A DNA stretch of 64,000 nt, from assembly GCF_900187025.1 (NCBI RefSeq), contig NZ_LT906478.1:2154001-2218000 (forward strand). Direction: 5' to 3'. The DNA is from Listeria ivanovii subsp. ivanovii (GTDB taxonomy: Bacteria > Bacillota > Bacilli > Lactobacillales > Listeriaceae). The position numbers and the translations under genes were made by a program. Shown here piece by piece: positions 1 through 9,286 of the stretch (the first letter of the stretch is position 1; every line of letters begins with the position of its first letter). The notes beneath the pieces were generated by a model that saw only the letters and a list, made by a program, of their open reading frames with translations, was not told where the DNA came from and ran no database searches.

Positions 1-330
1 TTGGCTGTAGCTGTCGTTATTGGGGCTGCATTTGGAAAAATCGTAACATCATTAGTAGACAATATTATCATGCCGTTTGTCGGTGTTTTACTCGGAGGAC
101 TTGATTTCAGTGACTTAAGTATTAAAGTTGGTAAATCAGTCATCCAGTATGGTGCTTTCATTCAATCCATTGTTGACTTTATCATCATCGCTTTTGCTAT
201 TTTCCTTTTCGTCAAAATACTTACTAGTTTTATTAAGAAAAAAGAGCAACCTATGGAAGAAACGCCTGTCCCTCCAACTGAGGAATACTTAAAAGAAATT
301 CGCGACTTATTAAAAGAACAACAGAAATAA
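1..330 (+). CDS. mscL: Large-conductance mechanosensitive channel MscL, 5' end outside window
   Basis: This is the C-terminal 109 residues of MscL, the inner-membrane channel that opens under hypo-osmotic tension. The visible part starts inside the first transmembrane helix ([12 protein letters not shown], then a conserved VDNIIMP segment). It continues through the periplasmic loop and second helix (about residues 50-75) to the charged cytoplasmic C-terminal bundle ending LLKEQQK. The first codon in the window, ttg, is an internal leucine codon and not a start, because the family begins about 20 residues earlier. The gene ends directly at a strong bidirectional hairpin. Confidence 0.95.
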   Translation: MAVAVVIGAAFGKIVTSLVDNIIMPFVGVLLGGLDFSDLSIKVGKSVIQYGAFIQSIVDFIIIAFAIFLFVKILTSFIKKKEQPMEETPVPPTEEYLKEIRDLLKEQQK

Positions 331-332
331 TC

Positions 333-376
333 AAAAAGGAATCAACATCTAATTTTCAGACGTTGATTCCTTTTTT
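333..376. terminator. Bidirectional rho-independent terminator between mscL and the 356-763 gene
   Basis: A 13-bp stem (aaaaggaatcaac paired with gttgattcctttt) is flanked by A and T runs on both sides, so it can stop convergent transcription from either side. The stop codon of the minus-strand gene lies inside the loop side of the hairpin. Confidence 0.85.
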
Positions 377-763
377 CTGTTGTTTTTTTATTTGCACGGC
401 CAAAATCATCTCTACTATTGCGATAGCTAAAAAGATTGGTTGTAAAATAAATACATAGCCGATAATAAATAATTGCACAATCATCCAAACAGCAAGCACT
501 AGCGCTGCTGCAAACATGACTTCTTTCGTTCGTGGTAATTTTTTTAGTAAATAAATGAGTGCTGCTAAATGGAATAAACCTACAAAGACAAATAAAAATA
601 TTCCTGGTATTAAATAATCTACAAATGGGGAACCTTCGAGTAATCCTGTCGAAAGGGATAATAAATCTCCACTTGGTGTAAAAATAAATGATAACCCACC
701 ATAAATTGCTCCAATTGCTGTAAAACCAACGATTATTATACTACTTATGCGTGTCCAGTTCAT
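356..763 (-). CDS. Small four-helix membrane protein, unknown function
   Basis: I do not recognise a functional family. The 135-residue product has four hydrophobic segments, at about residues 8-28, 50-70, 82-98 and 100-122. It carries a Lys/Gln-rich cytoplasmic tail (QIKKQQKKG). The ATG is preceded by TAGGAG at a spacing of six bases, and an extended -10 lies just upstream. It is convergent with mscL and shares its terminator. It resembles the lmo2065-type conserved Listeria hypothetical by position only. Confidence 0.75.
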   Translation of the reverse strand: MNWTRISSIIIVGFTAIGAIYGGLSFIFTPSGDLLSLSTGLLEGSPFVDYLIPGIFLFVFVGLFHLAALIYLLKKLPRTKEVMFAAALVLAVWMIVQLFIIGYVFILQPIFLAIAIVEMILAVQIKKQQKKGINV

Positions 764-788
764 GGTTTGCTCCTAGTCGTTTTTTAGT

Positions 789-797
789 AGTATACCA
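789..797 (-). promoter_or_regulatory. Extended -10 promoter element for the 356-763 gene
   Basis: Reading the minus strand, TGGTATACT fits the TGnTATAAT extended -10 pattern and lies about 25 bases upstream of the ATG. No good -35 box is visible. It overlaps the end of the upstream small gene, so the gene may be expressed both by readthrough and from this site. Confidence 0.45.
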
Positions 798-806
798 TGA
801 AATAGA

Positions 807-1016
807 TTATTTTGCTGTTTTTCTTTGTTTTATTTTTTTCACTAAATCGATGAGTACATACACCGCAATACCGCATGCAACAACTGTTGTAAGATACCAA
901 GCTGGCCCTGAATCCACGCGTACTCCCAGCCAATAAGTCACTGTTTTCGGATTAAAAAAAGCAAAACAAATTGCTAAAAATGCAATAATTCGACCGATAA
1001 TGGAATTTTCTCTCAT
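807..1016 (-). CDS. Small two-helix membrane protein, unknown function
   Basis: This 69-residue protein has two predicted membrane segments (about residues 6-21 and 40-57). It ends in a lysine/arginine-rich tail (LVKKIKQRKTAK). The ATG has an AGGAGATG ribosome site. A short leader places it just downstream of an extended -10 box. The function is unknown. It sits upstream of another small membrane protein on the same strand and the two may be co-transcribed. Confidence 0.65.
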   Translation of the reverse strand: MRENSIIGRIIAFLAICFAFFNPKTVTYWLGVRVDSGPAWYLTTVVACGIAVYVLIDLVKKIKQRKTAK

Positions 1017-1040
1017 AACAAGCGCATCTCCTTTTCTTTT

Positions 1041-1049
1041 ATTATAACA
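1041..1049 (-). promoter_or_regulatory. Extended -10 promoter for the 807-1016 gene
   Basis: The minus strand reads TGTTATAAT, an exact TGnTATAAT extended -10. The predicted start is about 18 bases before the ATG and leaves room only for the ribosome site. The -35 region (TGTAAG at 18 bp) is poor. Confidence 0.5.
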
Positions 1050-1059
1050 AGGAGACAGG

Positions 1060-1330
1060 AGTTACTTACACGTTTTTTGGTCCCAAAGTTGTTGGGGGTG
1101 TGACAAGAATTGGTTTTTGTTACAGGAAAACCTATAACAAGCAATGCTCCATTATTACAGATTATCAATTCACTTAAAACCGTTACTTTCTTTTCATTGT
1201 TTTCCATTGAGATTTCATTTTTTGGAGCTAATGGAAACAACTCCCCTGGATTTCACTCATTTACGAACAAATGCAACATCATCTTTGGCTATAAATGCAC
1301 ATTTGTTTCTTTTTTAATCATCTAATAAAT
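1060..1330 (-). other. Gene-free stretch with coding-like but broken frames
   Basis: About 520 bases lie between the small membrane protein and the bsh stop codon. On the minus strand, positions 1330-1060 have protein-like stretches in two frames. One reads KCAFIAKDDVAFVRK and then a stop. Another starts near 1240 and contains MENNEKKVTVLSEL. No frame has a credible start with a ribosome site. I regard it as a degenerate gene or an interspersed non-coding repeat. Confidence 0.3.
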
Positions 1331-1375
1331 AAAGCGATGGTTATTTAATTAATTCGCATTTTCTCTATAGAAATA

Positions 1376-1411
1376 ACAAAATGCCAATAACTTTGACAGT
1401 CATTGGCATTT
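1376..1411 (-). terminator. Probable terminator downstream of bsh
   Basis: On the minus strand, AAATGCCAAT pairs with ATTGGCATTT across a loop of about 13 bases, followed by TTTTG. It lies about 130 bases after the bsh stop codon with no gene between. Confidence 0.55.
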
Positions 1412-1539
1412 CTGATAGCTTTTTTTATCCACAAATAATCAGTAATTTAGCTCTTCTTTTCCTTTACAACCATACCAGTTTTTCCATACAATGAAAGCAT
1501 ACATTTATTTTCGCTTGTAGTAAATCTGCTAACAAACCG

Positions 1540-2517
1540 TTATTTATTGACCCAATTCACTTGCTGGCTATTAATGAGCGGATAAATAACTAGTTCTTCG
1601 CTTTCCAAATTTTCTCGGTGCATATCTATGCCAGTAATTTGGCTATTATCATACGTTTTGTAATAATAAATGCCTTTATCCATGTTACAACAAGATGAAT
1701 AAATCGTATGTTCATATTTTTCTCCGCCAACGTCACAAAGACCTTTTTGTTGTTCAACAGATCCTAAAATATGGAAAAATTGGCTAATACTTTCGGATTC
1801 GGAATTTCCAGAAATGGAATTTAATTTTGTGAAAGCAACTTTAACAAAACGAGACATTGATGATAAATCACCTGGGAGTCCCATCCCCCCCATTCCTCGA
1901 CTATAAGGATCTAACTCAAGCTTTTTTGAAAAATGGTTTTCTGGTGTTTTACTTGAAAGCACTCGGTAATTATTTAAATTAAATAGTTGATAATTAAATG
2001 GTGGGTTATTCGTTAAAACACCTACCGGATTATCATATATGTGTAGACCATCTTTCACAGATTCAATCACGATAGATTCTGTTTGATCTGCCATCAACCA
2101 ATGTAAAGACGCAAGCGGTAAATTATCACTAAAACTAATATTGACTAGATTAATTTTCTCAAGTAATACCCTTGCTTCTTTAACAGTGGCACATTGCCCT
2201 AAAATCCACGGGATAAATTCAAACGGCGTCACATTATCTTTTCCTTCCACCATCTCCTTATAGTCGGCATTTCCAGAAAAGTTTAAACCTGCCATACTAA
2301 GGCCTTTTTCATTTGTAGCATCGTAATATAAAGGATAGTTCTCCATCACAGAAGCAATACCAATTAATGCATAGTGTTGTTTCATATTCTCTACCTTACG
2401 AAAATGGAACGGGAAATTTTTCGGCGTGACTACTAGAACCTCATTATACGAAAGTTCATAATCAAAATTCCTTCCAAAATAATGATCTCTAGTTGTATAA
2501 GTTATTGACGTACACAT
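1540..2517 (-). CDS. bsh: Conjugated bile salt hydrolase
   Basis: This cytoplasmic N-terminal-nucleophile amidase cleaves glycine- or taurine-conjugated bile acids and supports gut survival of Listeria. The start at 2517 is chosen because the ATG is followed directly by TGT. That supplies Cys2, the catalytic nucleophile exposed after Met removal. AGAGGAGG lies seven bases upstream, and the 325-residue length is that of the Listeria enzyme. Arg16 and Asp19 in the GRNFDYE motif match family active-site residues. A longer frame upstream would bury Cys2 and is rejected. I see no convincing PrfA or SigB site in the 107 bases upstream, which abut a decayed internalin. Confidence 0.95.
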   Translation of the reverse strand: MCTSITYTTRDHYFGRNFDYELSYNEVLVVTPKNFPFHFRKVENMKQHYALIGIASVMENYPLYYDATNEKGLSMAGLNFSGNADYKEMVEGKDNVTPFEFIPWILGQCATVKEARVLLEKINLVNISFSDNLPLASLHWLMADQTESIVIESVKDGLHIYDNPVGVLTNNPPFNYQLFNLNNYRVLSSKTPENHFSKKLELDPYSRGMGGMGLPGDLSSMSRFVKVAFTKLNSISGNSESESISQFFHILGSVEQQKGLCDVGGEKYEHTIYSSCCNMDKGIYYYKTYDNSQITGIDMHRENLESEELVIYPLINSQQVNWVNK

Positions 2518-2623
2518 AAAAATTCCTCCTCTAATTTTTTCATGAAACTTTGACAAATTATGCTGGAATTTCAAATAAATTCTTAGAGTATGACTTTGCT
2601 TTTATCCACGAAACTATTTTCGA

Positions 2624-3185
2624 TTACTTTTTCGTTCCAAAATCCATATTTGTTTTGTGCCTTTTAATAACTATAAGCGTTATCGCTACTAGTAACAAAG
2701 CTCCCAATACATACCAAGTGTTACCTTTATCTCCCGCTCTCGGGAGTGTATCTTTGGAAGAATTCTCATAAAGCTTATAACCACCATTAGTATTTATGGT
2801 AGTGATGTTTTGTGATTCTCTTGTTAGCGATGTCACTCCTACCTGTATTTATAGATTGCTAAGCTGATGTTACATGATTTTCAGCGAACTATGCGTGCAA
2901 AACAATATTTTTTGATGGCATTTTATCTTTCGTGAAATCCCATTTATTCCCTTGCTGACATTGTATCTACGCTAAAGTTTCATTCTTTTCCACCCGTTTT
3001 TGCATCATACCATCTTTTTTCATTACTTCTGCTAAAGTTGTATCTGGAAGTATTTGATTAATTGGCATAGGCTGGGTAATATGGGCAGCTTCTACTTTAG
3101 TTCCATGAATTGCATTAATCTAAGCAGTATTACCTATTACTAGTAATACTACGATGATACTCTTTAACTAGAAAATCTTATTCAT
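2624..3185 (-). pseudogene. Decayed internalin with deleted LRR region
   Basis: This is a remnant of an LPXTG internalin. The ATG (3183-3185) has a GAGGAG site and overlaps the TGA of the upstream intact internalin, so the two were translationally coupled. The first frame has TAG at codons 6 and 22, then the internalin N-terminal motif GTKVEAAHITQPMPINQILP. It jumps straight into a B-repeat-like segment (KWDFTKDKMPSKNI, then LHA). The leucine-rich repeats are missing. After a frame change the C-terminus has an LPRAG sorting motif, a hydrophobic helix and KRHK. Multiple stops and a frameshift make it non-functional. Confidence 0.85.
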
Positions 3186-4858
3186 TTCTCCTCCCTGCTC
3201 TCGGCACGATTCCTTTTAAAGAACATAAATCCAGTTCCTACTAAGAATAGTCCTAACAAAGTATATATGGTATTGTCGCTATCTCCCGTTGTTGGAAGCA
3301 TACTATTAGAAGTGCTCGTATTGGTTGCAGCAAACGTTACTTTTTCACCCGTAGCTTGGTTATTGGATACACCATTATTTCCATTGTTGCCACTATTCCC
3401 GTCCGTTCCCTCGCTCCCAGCGCTACTAGCTTTTTTACTGAATTGTGCATATAAGTTTAAATCATTTGCGGGCATTACATCTTTTTTAAAGTTCCATTTC
3501 TTCCCGCCTGTTTTTTCATCATACCAGCCTTTAAAAATATAACCTTCTTTTGTTGGTGTTTTTGGCTCTTTTAGTAAGGAATCAATTTGTACTTTTTCTG
3601 TCGTTTCTTTCCCATCTACAAAGTAATGAACCGTATAATATACTGGAGCTATTGGCTGTTTGATAGTTCCGCTATATTCGATATTTGTATTTCCAACTGT
3701 TTCAACCTTATTAAATGTGTAATGAACTTCTTTGACGAATTTGCTTAAGTTCCAAAATATATCAGGACTACTATATTTACCGTTATTACTAATTGTCGTT
3801 GGTTCGATTAAGTCTCCTGTGATATCTTTTACTATATTTGGAATCGCTATATCTGTTTGATAATCTATTGGTTTATTAGTATACATCTGATTCGATGCTT
3901 CTAAATTAATTAATTGATTTTTTCCACCAAATGCGCTTATATCTGTTATTTGATTATTAGACATAACTAACGAAGTAAGTTGTGGTAAACTTGCAAGCGG
4001 ACTGGCATCGGTTATTTGGTTGTCAGATATGACGAGATTGCGAAGTTTATCCATCGAGGCTATTGGACTTACATCACTTATCTGATTATGATCTATATCT
4101 AAAATAGTTATTTCCTTCAAATTAGATAATGCACTTACTTCACTTATCTGGTTTTTAGATACATTTAAAAGGCCTAAGTTAGTTAAATTGGCCAGTGCAC
4201 TAATATCTTTTATCTTATTTTTTCGCGCAGTTAAGTATGTTAGCTTCGTTAAATTACCTACTGCACTTATATCGCTAATCTGATTGGTAGCCAATGTGAG
4301 ATAGTCTATATCTGTTAAATTAGCTAATACACTTATGTCACTTATTTGGTTATTCTCAAGTTCTACATGATTTAGCTTAGTCAAGTTCAAGAGTGAGCTT
4401 ATATCACTAATCTGATTCCCTGGTATACTCAAATATTCTAAATCCGTCATATTCGCCAATGGACTAATATCTTTTATCTTATTGTATGCTAACATTATGT
4501 GTTTCATTTTAGTCAATCCAGCTAAAGGGCTAAGATCACTTATATTATCCTTATTAAAAACTATAAATGTAAGATTGTTTAAATATTGCATTCCTTCAAT
4601 AGTGTCTACCCCTGAGCCACTTATTGAAGTAATCGTGTCCAGTTCGTTTTGTGTCACTACATCTGTTACACTTGTTTTCCCAAGTTCCTTTTTTATCTCT
4701 TCTGCTAAATTAGCATTTGGAAAAATTTTATTGATAGCTTCATCTTTCGAAATATTTGCAGCTTCTACCTTCATCCCTTGGCTTGAACCAATCCATATTC
4801 CACCGATAACGATTAGTGCAACTACCAAACTTTTTAACCAAAAATCTTTTTTCACCAT
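3182..4858 (-). CDS. Internalin-family LRR surface protein, LPTTG-anchored
   Basis: This 558-residue sortase substrate has, in order, a signal peptide (to about residue 33) and an internalin cap (about 35-90). About eleven 22-residue leucine-rich repeats with NQISDIS-type turns follow (about 95-320), then an Ig-like inter-repeat domain (about 325-410) and one B repeat with GWYDEKTGGKKW (about 415-475). A Gly/Asn/Ser-rich spacer leads to LPTTG at about 521, a hydrophobic helix and a KRNR tail. The ATG at 4856-4858 is chosen because GAGGAG sits five bases upstream; an earlier GTG overlaps that site. I cannot assign it to a named internalin. Confidence 0.9.
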   Translation of the reverse strand: MVKKDFWLKSLVVALIVIGGIWIGSSQGMKVEAANISKDEAINKIFPNANLAEEIKKELGKTSVTDVVTQNELDTITSISGSGVDTIEGMQYLNNLTFIVFNKDNISDLSPLAGLTKMKHIMLAYNKIKDISPLANMTDLEYLSIPGNQISDISSLLNLTKLNHVELENNQISDISVLANLTDIDYLTLATNQISDISAVGNLTKLTYLTARKNKIKDISALANLTNLGLLNVSKNQISEVSALSNLKEITILDIDHNQISDVSPIASMDKLRNLVISDNQITDASPLASLPQLTSLVMSNNQITDISAFGGKNQLINLEASNQMYTNKPIDYQTDIAIPNIVKDITGDLIEPTTISNNGKYSSPDIFWNLSKFVKEVHYTFNKVETVGNTNIEYSGTIKQPIAPVYYTVHYFVDGKETTEKVQIDSLLKEPKTPTKEGYIFKGWYDEKTGGKKWNFKKDVMPANDLNLYAQFSKKASSAGSEGTDGNSGNNGNNGVSNNQATGEKVTFAATNTSTSNSMLPTTGDSDNTIYTLLGLFLVGTGFMFFKRNRAESREEK

Positions 4859-4940
4859 CCACACTCCTCTTTATAATAATTTTAAGTAATGAAAGGGTAG
4901 TTTTAAGCATTATCTCTATACTTACCCTTGTGACCATTTA

Positions 4941-4965
4941 TTACCCCTCTTATTTTTTTCAAAAC
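4941..4965 (-). promoter_or_regulatory. Candidate SigB promoter of the internalin gene
   Basis: The minus strand has GTTT, a 15-base spacer and GGGTAA. This resembles the stress sigma factor consensus GTTT-N13-15-GGGWAT with one mismatch. It would give a leader of about 75 bases. Many internalin genes are SigB-dependent, but this call rests only on the motif. Confidence 0.35.
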
Positions 4966-5075
4966 CTTTATCTCAAAATTCAATTTACTTCAAGCAATAG
5001 AAGGACATATCAAAATAAGTTAAAAATAATTGTACGCGAATAACAAAAGAAAAGAAAATCCATCTTCCCAATAGT

Positions 5076-5124
5076 ATAAAAAGAGAGCTCTGAAAAGATA
5101 CTAGAAATTTCCAAAGCCCTCTTA
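5076..5124 (-). terminator. Terminator of the groES-groEL operon
   Basis: On the minus strand AAGAGGGCTTTGGAAA pairs with TTTTCAGAGCTCTCTT with a few mismatches, followed by TTTTATAC. It lies about 105 bases past the groEL stop codon. Confidence 0.75.
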
Positions 5125-5229
5125 TTTGAATACAAACTTTACAAAAGTGGGGCAAGAGTGGGACAGAACTTAAATTTGTCTCTCAAAAACCTCATCAATT
5201 GGTTATTTATAGTCATTTATATAACGATA

Positions 5230-6879
<1,650 letters not shown>

Positions 6880-6889
6880 TTAAGTTTCA

Positions 6890-7174
6890 TTATTTGGTAA
6901 TTGCTAAAATGTCACTTTCACGTAAAATCAAGTAGTCCGTGCCTTCATATGTCACTTCAGTTCCAGAGTATTTTGCAAAAATAACTGTGTCACCTTCGAC
7001 TACTTCAAGTGGTTCTTTTGTTCCGTTTTCAAGAATACGACCTGAACCAACTGCAATAATTTTACCTGATTGTGGCTTTTCTTTGGCAGAGTCTGGTAAT
7101 ACAATACCACTTGCTGTTTTTTCCTCTGCTTCCAGTACCTCAATTACAACACGATCTCCTAATGGTTTTAACAA
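6890..7174 (-). CDS. groS: 10-kDa co-chaperonin GroES
   Basis: GroES is the heptameric lid of the GroEL folding chamber. I place the start at TTG 7172-7174, giving 94 residues beginning [12 protein letters not shown]. That is the usual length, and AGAGGAGGTCA lies nine bases upstream. A longer frame starting at 7225 would run through that ribosome site and the CIRCE-proximal leader, so it is rejected. The mobile loop is at about residues 17-32. It is the first gene of the operon. Confidence 0.96.
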   Translation of the reverse strand: MLKPLGDRVVIEVLEAEEKTASGIVLPDSAKEKPQSGKIIAVGSGRILENGTKEPLEVVEGDTVIFAKYSGTEVTYEGTDYLILRESDILAITK

Positions 7175-7211
7175 TGTAAATGACCTCCTCTGATATAGTT
7201 GAAATTTCATT

Positions 7212-7238
7212 TTAGCACTCGACATGTTAGAGTGCTAA
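7212..7238 (-). promoter_or_regulatory. CIRCE operator (HrcA binding site)
   Basis: TTAGCACTC, nine bases, then GAGTGCTAA is a perfect match to the CIRCE inverted repeat. It lies at the transcript start, between the promoter and the groES ribosome site. HrcA repression of groESL, relieved by heat, follows from known Firmicute biology. Confidence 0.97.
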
Positions 7239-7248
7239 TACAGTTATT

Positions 7249-7276
7249 ATGATACCAAACCTGACAAAAAATGCAA
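7249..7276 (-). promoter_or_regulatory. Sigma-A promoter of groES-groEL
   Basis: Minus strand TTGCAT, 16 bases, TATCAT. The start would fall within about ten bases of the CIRCE element. Confidence 0.6.
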
Positions 7277-7308
7277 GTATAAACGTTCAAAAATGAGAGA
7301 ATTCTTAT

Positions 7309-7337
7309 TTGCGCTAGGGTTAGATAACTTGTACAAT
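7309..7337 (+). promoter_or_regulatory. Sigma-A promoter of the CAAX protease operon
   Basis: TTGCGC, 17 bases, TACAAT on the plus strand, divergent from groESL. Confidence 0.65.
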
Positions 7338-7407
7338 AAGGAGAGTTATTTCTGTTTATTTTAAGCACTTTTAGCTGAATTTGATTTATGTAGAGGAGAT
7401 GCGTTTT

Positions 7408-8094
7408 TTGGCTAAACGTTATATGACGATTGTTCTTGTTTATTTATTATTACTTTTTTCTGCATCAGTTGGAATTCCGATTGTTTATCATATTTTTGTG
7501 AGCACCACTTCCATTTCTTCTGCGGATGCAAATGCCTATAGTATGATTATTTGGTCGATTTTTTCCAATATCCTTTCACTTATCATTATTTTTGCTCTCC
7601 TTTATAAAAAGCCAGAGGGAAATAAAATCATTCTTGGAGAAAAAGTTTCTCCATTTCATAGCTTTATTTGGGTTATTGGCGGTGTAATTGGCTTATACAC
7701 TGCGCAAATCATTTGTAGTATTATTATTTCACTAATTTCCGGAAATATCGATGACTCCGGAAATACGGAACTTCTTGTTAAATTAACAAAGGCAGCACCG
7801 GTTTTCTTACTATTTATTTCTATTCTTGGACCCATTTTAGAAGAACTTGTTTTTAGGAAAGTAATTTTTGGTGGTTTAAGTAATGTGATGAATATTCATG
7901 TCGCTGCGGTTATTAGTTCGCTATTTTTTGGCTTACTTCATGGGGATATTTCCTTTTTACTGACTTATTTTGTTATTGGGCTGATACTTTGTTTCCTTTA
8001 TACTAAAACCAAACGAATTTCGGTTTCGATGGGAGCACATATTTTAATGAACACGATTGTTTTGTTAGTAAGTTTAGGTTTTATTGGAGGATGA
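7408..8094 (+). CDS. CPBP (CAAX/ABI) family intramembrane metalloprotease
   Basis: This 228-residue integral membrane protein has about seven hydrophobic segments. It carries the three CPBP motifs: EELVFR (about 145-150), FFGLLH (about 173-178) and GAHILMN with His211 and Asn215. These provide the glutamate and histidine residues of the membrane-embedded active site. TTG 7408 is chosen because TAGAGGAG lies nine bases upstream; the ATG at 7399 would sit on the ribosome site. Substrates are unknown. It is followed at once by a small membrane gene, so the two form an operon. Confidence 0.85.
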   Translation: MAKRYMTIVLVYLLLLFSASVGIPIVYHIFVSTTSISSADANAYSMIIWSIFSNILSLIIIFALLYKKPEGNKIILGEKVSPFHSFIWVIGGVIGLYTAQIICSIIISLISGNIDDSGNTELLVKLTKAAPVFLLFISILGPILEELVFRKVIFGGLSNVMNIHVAAVISSLFFGLLHGDISFLLTYFVIGLILCFLYTKTKRISVSMGAHILMNTIVLLVSLGFIGG

Positions 8095-8095
8095 T

Positions 8096-8296
8096 ATGAA
8101 AAATTCATTAATTAAGCAAAGTTTCCTTTATCTTGCACTTGGTTTAGTATTTTGCTTTTTTACTATCGATCGTGTGATAGCAAATGGCTATGATATTATG
8201 GCTTATATATTAATTGTTGTAACTATAATTGATTTTGGTATCGGGATCGGAATGATTATTGTTGGACTTAAAAGACGGCACAAAAAAAATCTGTAG
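8096..8296 (+). CDS. Small two-helix membrane protein, unknown function
   Basis: This 66-residue protein has hydrophobic segments at about 9-25 and 36-58 and a basic tail (LKRRHKKNL). The ATG at 8096 has GGAGG within the last codons of the protease gene, whose stop ends at 8094, so translation is probably coupled. I do not recognise a family. Confidence 0.75.
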   Translation: MKNSLIKQSFLYLALGLVFCFFTIDRVIANGYDIMAYILIVVTIIDFGIGIGMIIVGLKRRHKKNL

Positions 8297-8333
8297 AAAG
8301 CAAGTTTTTACTTACCTTCTACAGATTTTTTTA
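8282..8333. terminator. Bidirectional terminator between the 8096 gene and rex
   Basis: AAAAAATCTGTAGAA pairs with TTCTACAGATTTTTT across a loop of about 16 bases, with A and T tracts on each side. It serves both convergent genes and includes the rex stop codon. Confidence 0.9.
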
Positions 8334-8978
8334 TTCGGTTTTCGCCGGATAGTTTTCTAGGAAATAAATTAATGTTTGTAATTCTGTTGTAAGATCAATA
8401 TGATGTACACGAACTTGTTTTGGAACGCTGATACGAGCTGGTGTAAAGTTTAAAATACCTTTTACATCTGCTTCGATTAAACGGTCTACAGTCACTTGTG
8501 CCTCGTCAGCTGGAACGGTCAAAATGACTACTTCGACACCATTTTCACGAACAATTTCTTCCATATCATTTAAGTGATAAATCGGAATATCTTGTTGAAC
8601 ACTACCTACTTTCGCTGGATCCACATCAAATGCGGCAACGATTTTGATATTATTGTTTTTCATGAAGTTGTAATGTAATAATGCTGTACCAAGGTTACCA
8701 ACACCAATTAATGCAACATTTGTCTGTTTGTCTTGACTAAGTGTTTTGCTAAAAAAGTCGAGAATGTATGAAACGTTATATCCGTATCCTTTTTTACCTA
8801 ATGCGCCAAAATATGAAAAATCACGTCGAATCGTCGCTGAATCAACTTTCACAGCTTCACTCAGTTCTGCTGATGATACTCGTTCCTTACCTGACTCATC
8901 TAGGTATTTCAAGTAACGATGATATAATGGTAAGCGTTTTGCTGTCGCTTGTGGAATTTTTGTTGTTTCCTCCATCAT
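8331..8978 (-). CDS. rex: Redox-sensing transcriptional repressor Rex
   Basis: Rex is a dimeric repressor that leaves its operators when NADH rises and controls fermentation genes. Its 215 residues comprise an N-terminal winged helix (about 10-80, with [12 protein letters not shown]) and a Rossmann NAD(H)-binding domain starting at GVGNLG (92-97). A C-terminal swap helix ends the protein. The ATG is preceded by AGAAGGGACAGAAGG. It is monocistronic between a shared terminator and its own promoter. Confidence 0.97.
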   Translation of the reverse strand: MMEETTKIPQATAKRLPLYHRYLKYLDESGKERVSSAELSEAVKVDSATIRRDFSYFGALGKKGYGYNVSYILDFFSKTLSQDKQTNVALIGVGNLGTALLHYNFMKNNNIKIVAAFDVDPAKVGSVQQDIPIYHLNDMEEIVRENGVEVVILTVPADEAQVTVDRLIEADVKGILNFTPARISVPKQVRVHHIDLTTELQTLIYFLENYPAKTE

Positions 8979-9023
8979 GCCTTCTGTCCCTTCTTCTTAA
9001 ATTTTTTCTGAAGTTGAAGCTTT

Positions 9024-9046
9024 TGTGAACTGTACTTCCTTTCACA
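9024..9046. promoter_or_regulatory. Inverted repeat in the rex leader
   Basis: TGTGAA, eleven bases, TTCACA. The half-sites match the Rex half-site, but the spacing is about half a helical turn longer than the canonical TTGTGAA-N4-TTCACAA. It may be an autoregulatory site or chance. Confidence 0.25.
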
Positions 9047-9059
9047 TGCTTGCTTATAT

Positions 9060-9088
9060 ACTATAAACATTTCACAAGGATTGCACAA
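9060..9088 (-). promoter_or_regulatory. Sigma-A promoter of rex
   Basis: Minus strand TTGTGC, 17 bases, TATAGT, giving a leader of about 75 bases. Confidence 0.55.
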
Positions 9089-9228
9089 ACTTTTTGCTCA
9101 TGATTTTAGAGCAAAGTTTTGTCCTGCAAAATATCTAGTCTTTTCCTTCTTTTCTATTCTACGCTAAAATCACAAATAATGCGAGTCTTTTCACAAAGTA
9201 ATGAATAAGAGAATAACCGTCTGTTCCA

Positions 9229-9257
9229 TTGCGATTACTTAACTTTTAAGATAAACT
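9229..9257 (+). promoter_or_regulatory. Sigma-A promoter of the ABC-F gene
   Basis: TTGCGA, 17 bases, TAAACT, about 30 bases before the ATG at 9287. It is divergent from rex. Confidence 0.5.
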
Positions 9258-9286
9258 AGTAAGGAGAACATTCGAGGAGAGAGAAT

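Noticed and set aside
2518..2623. PrfA box upstream of bsh
   Set aside because: No sequence close to TTAACANNTGTTAA is present in the interval; published PrfA control cannot be shown here.
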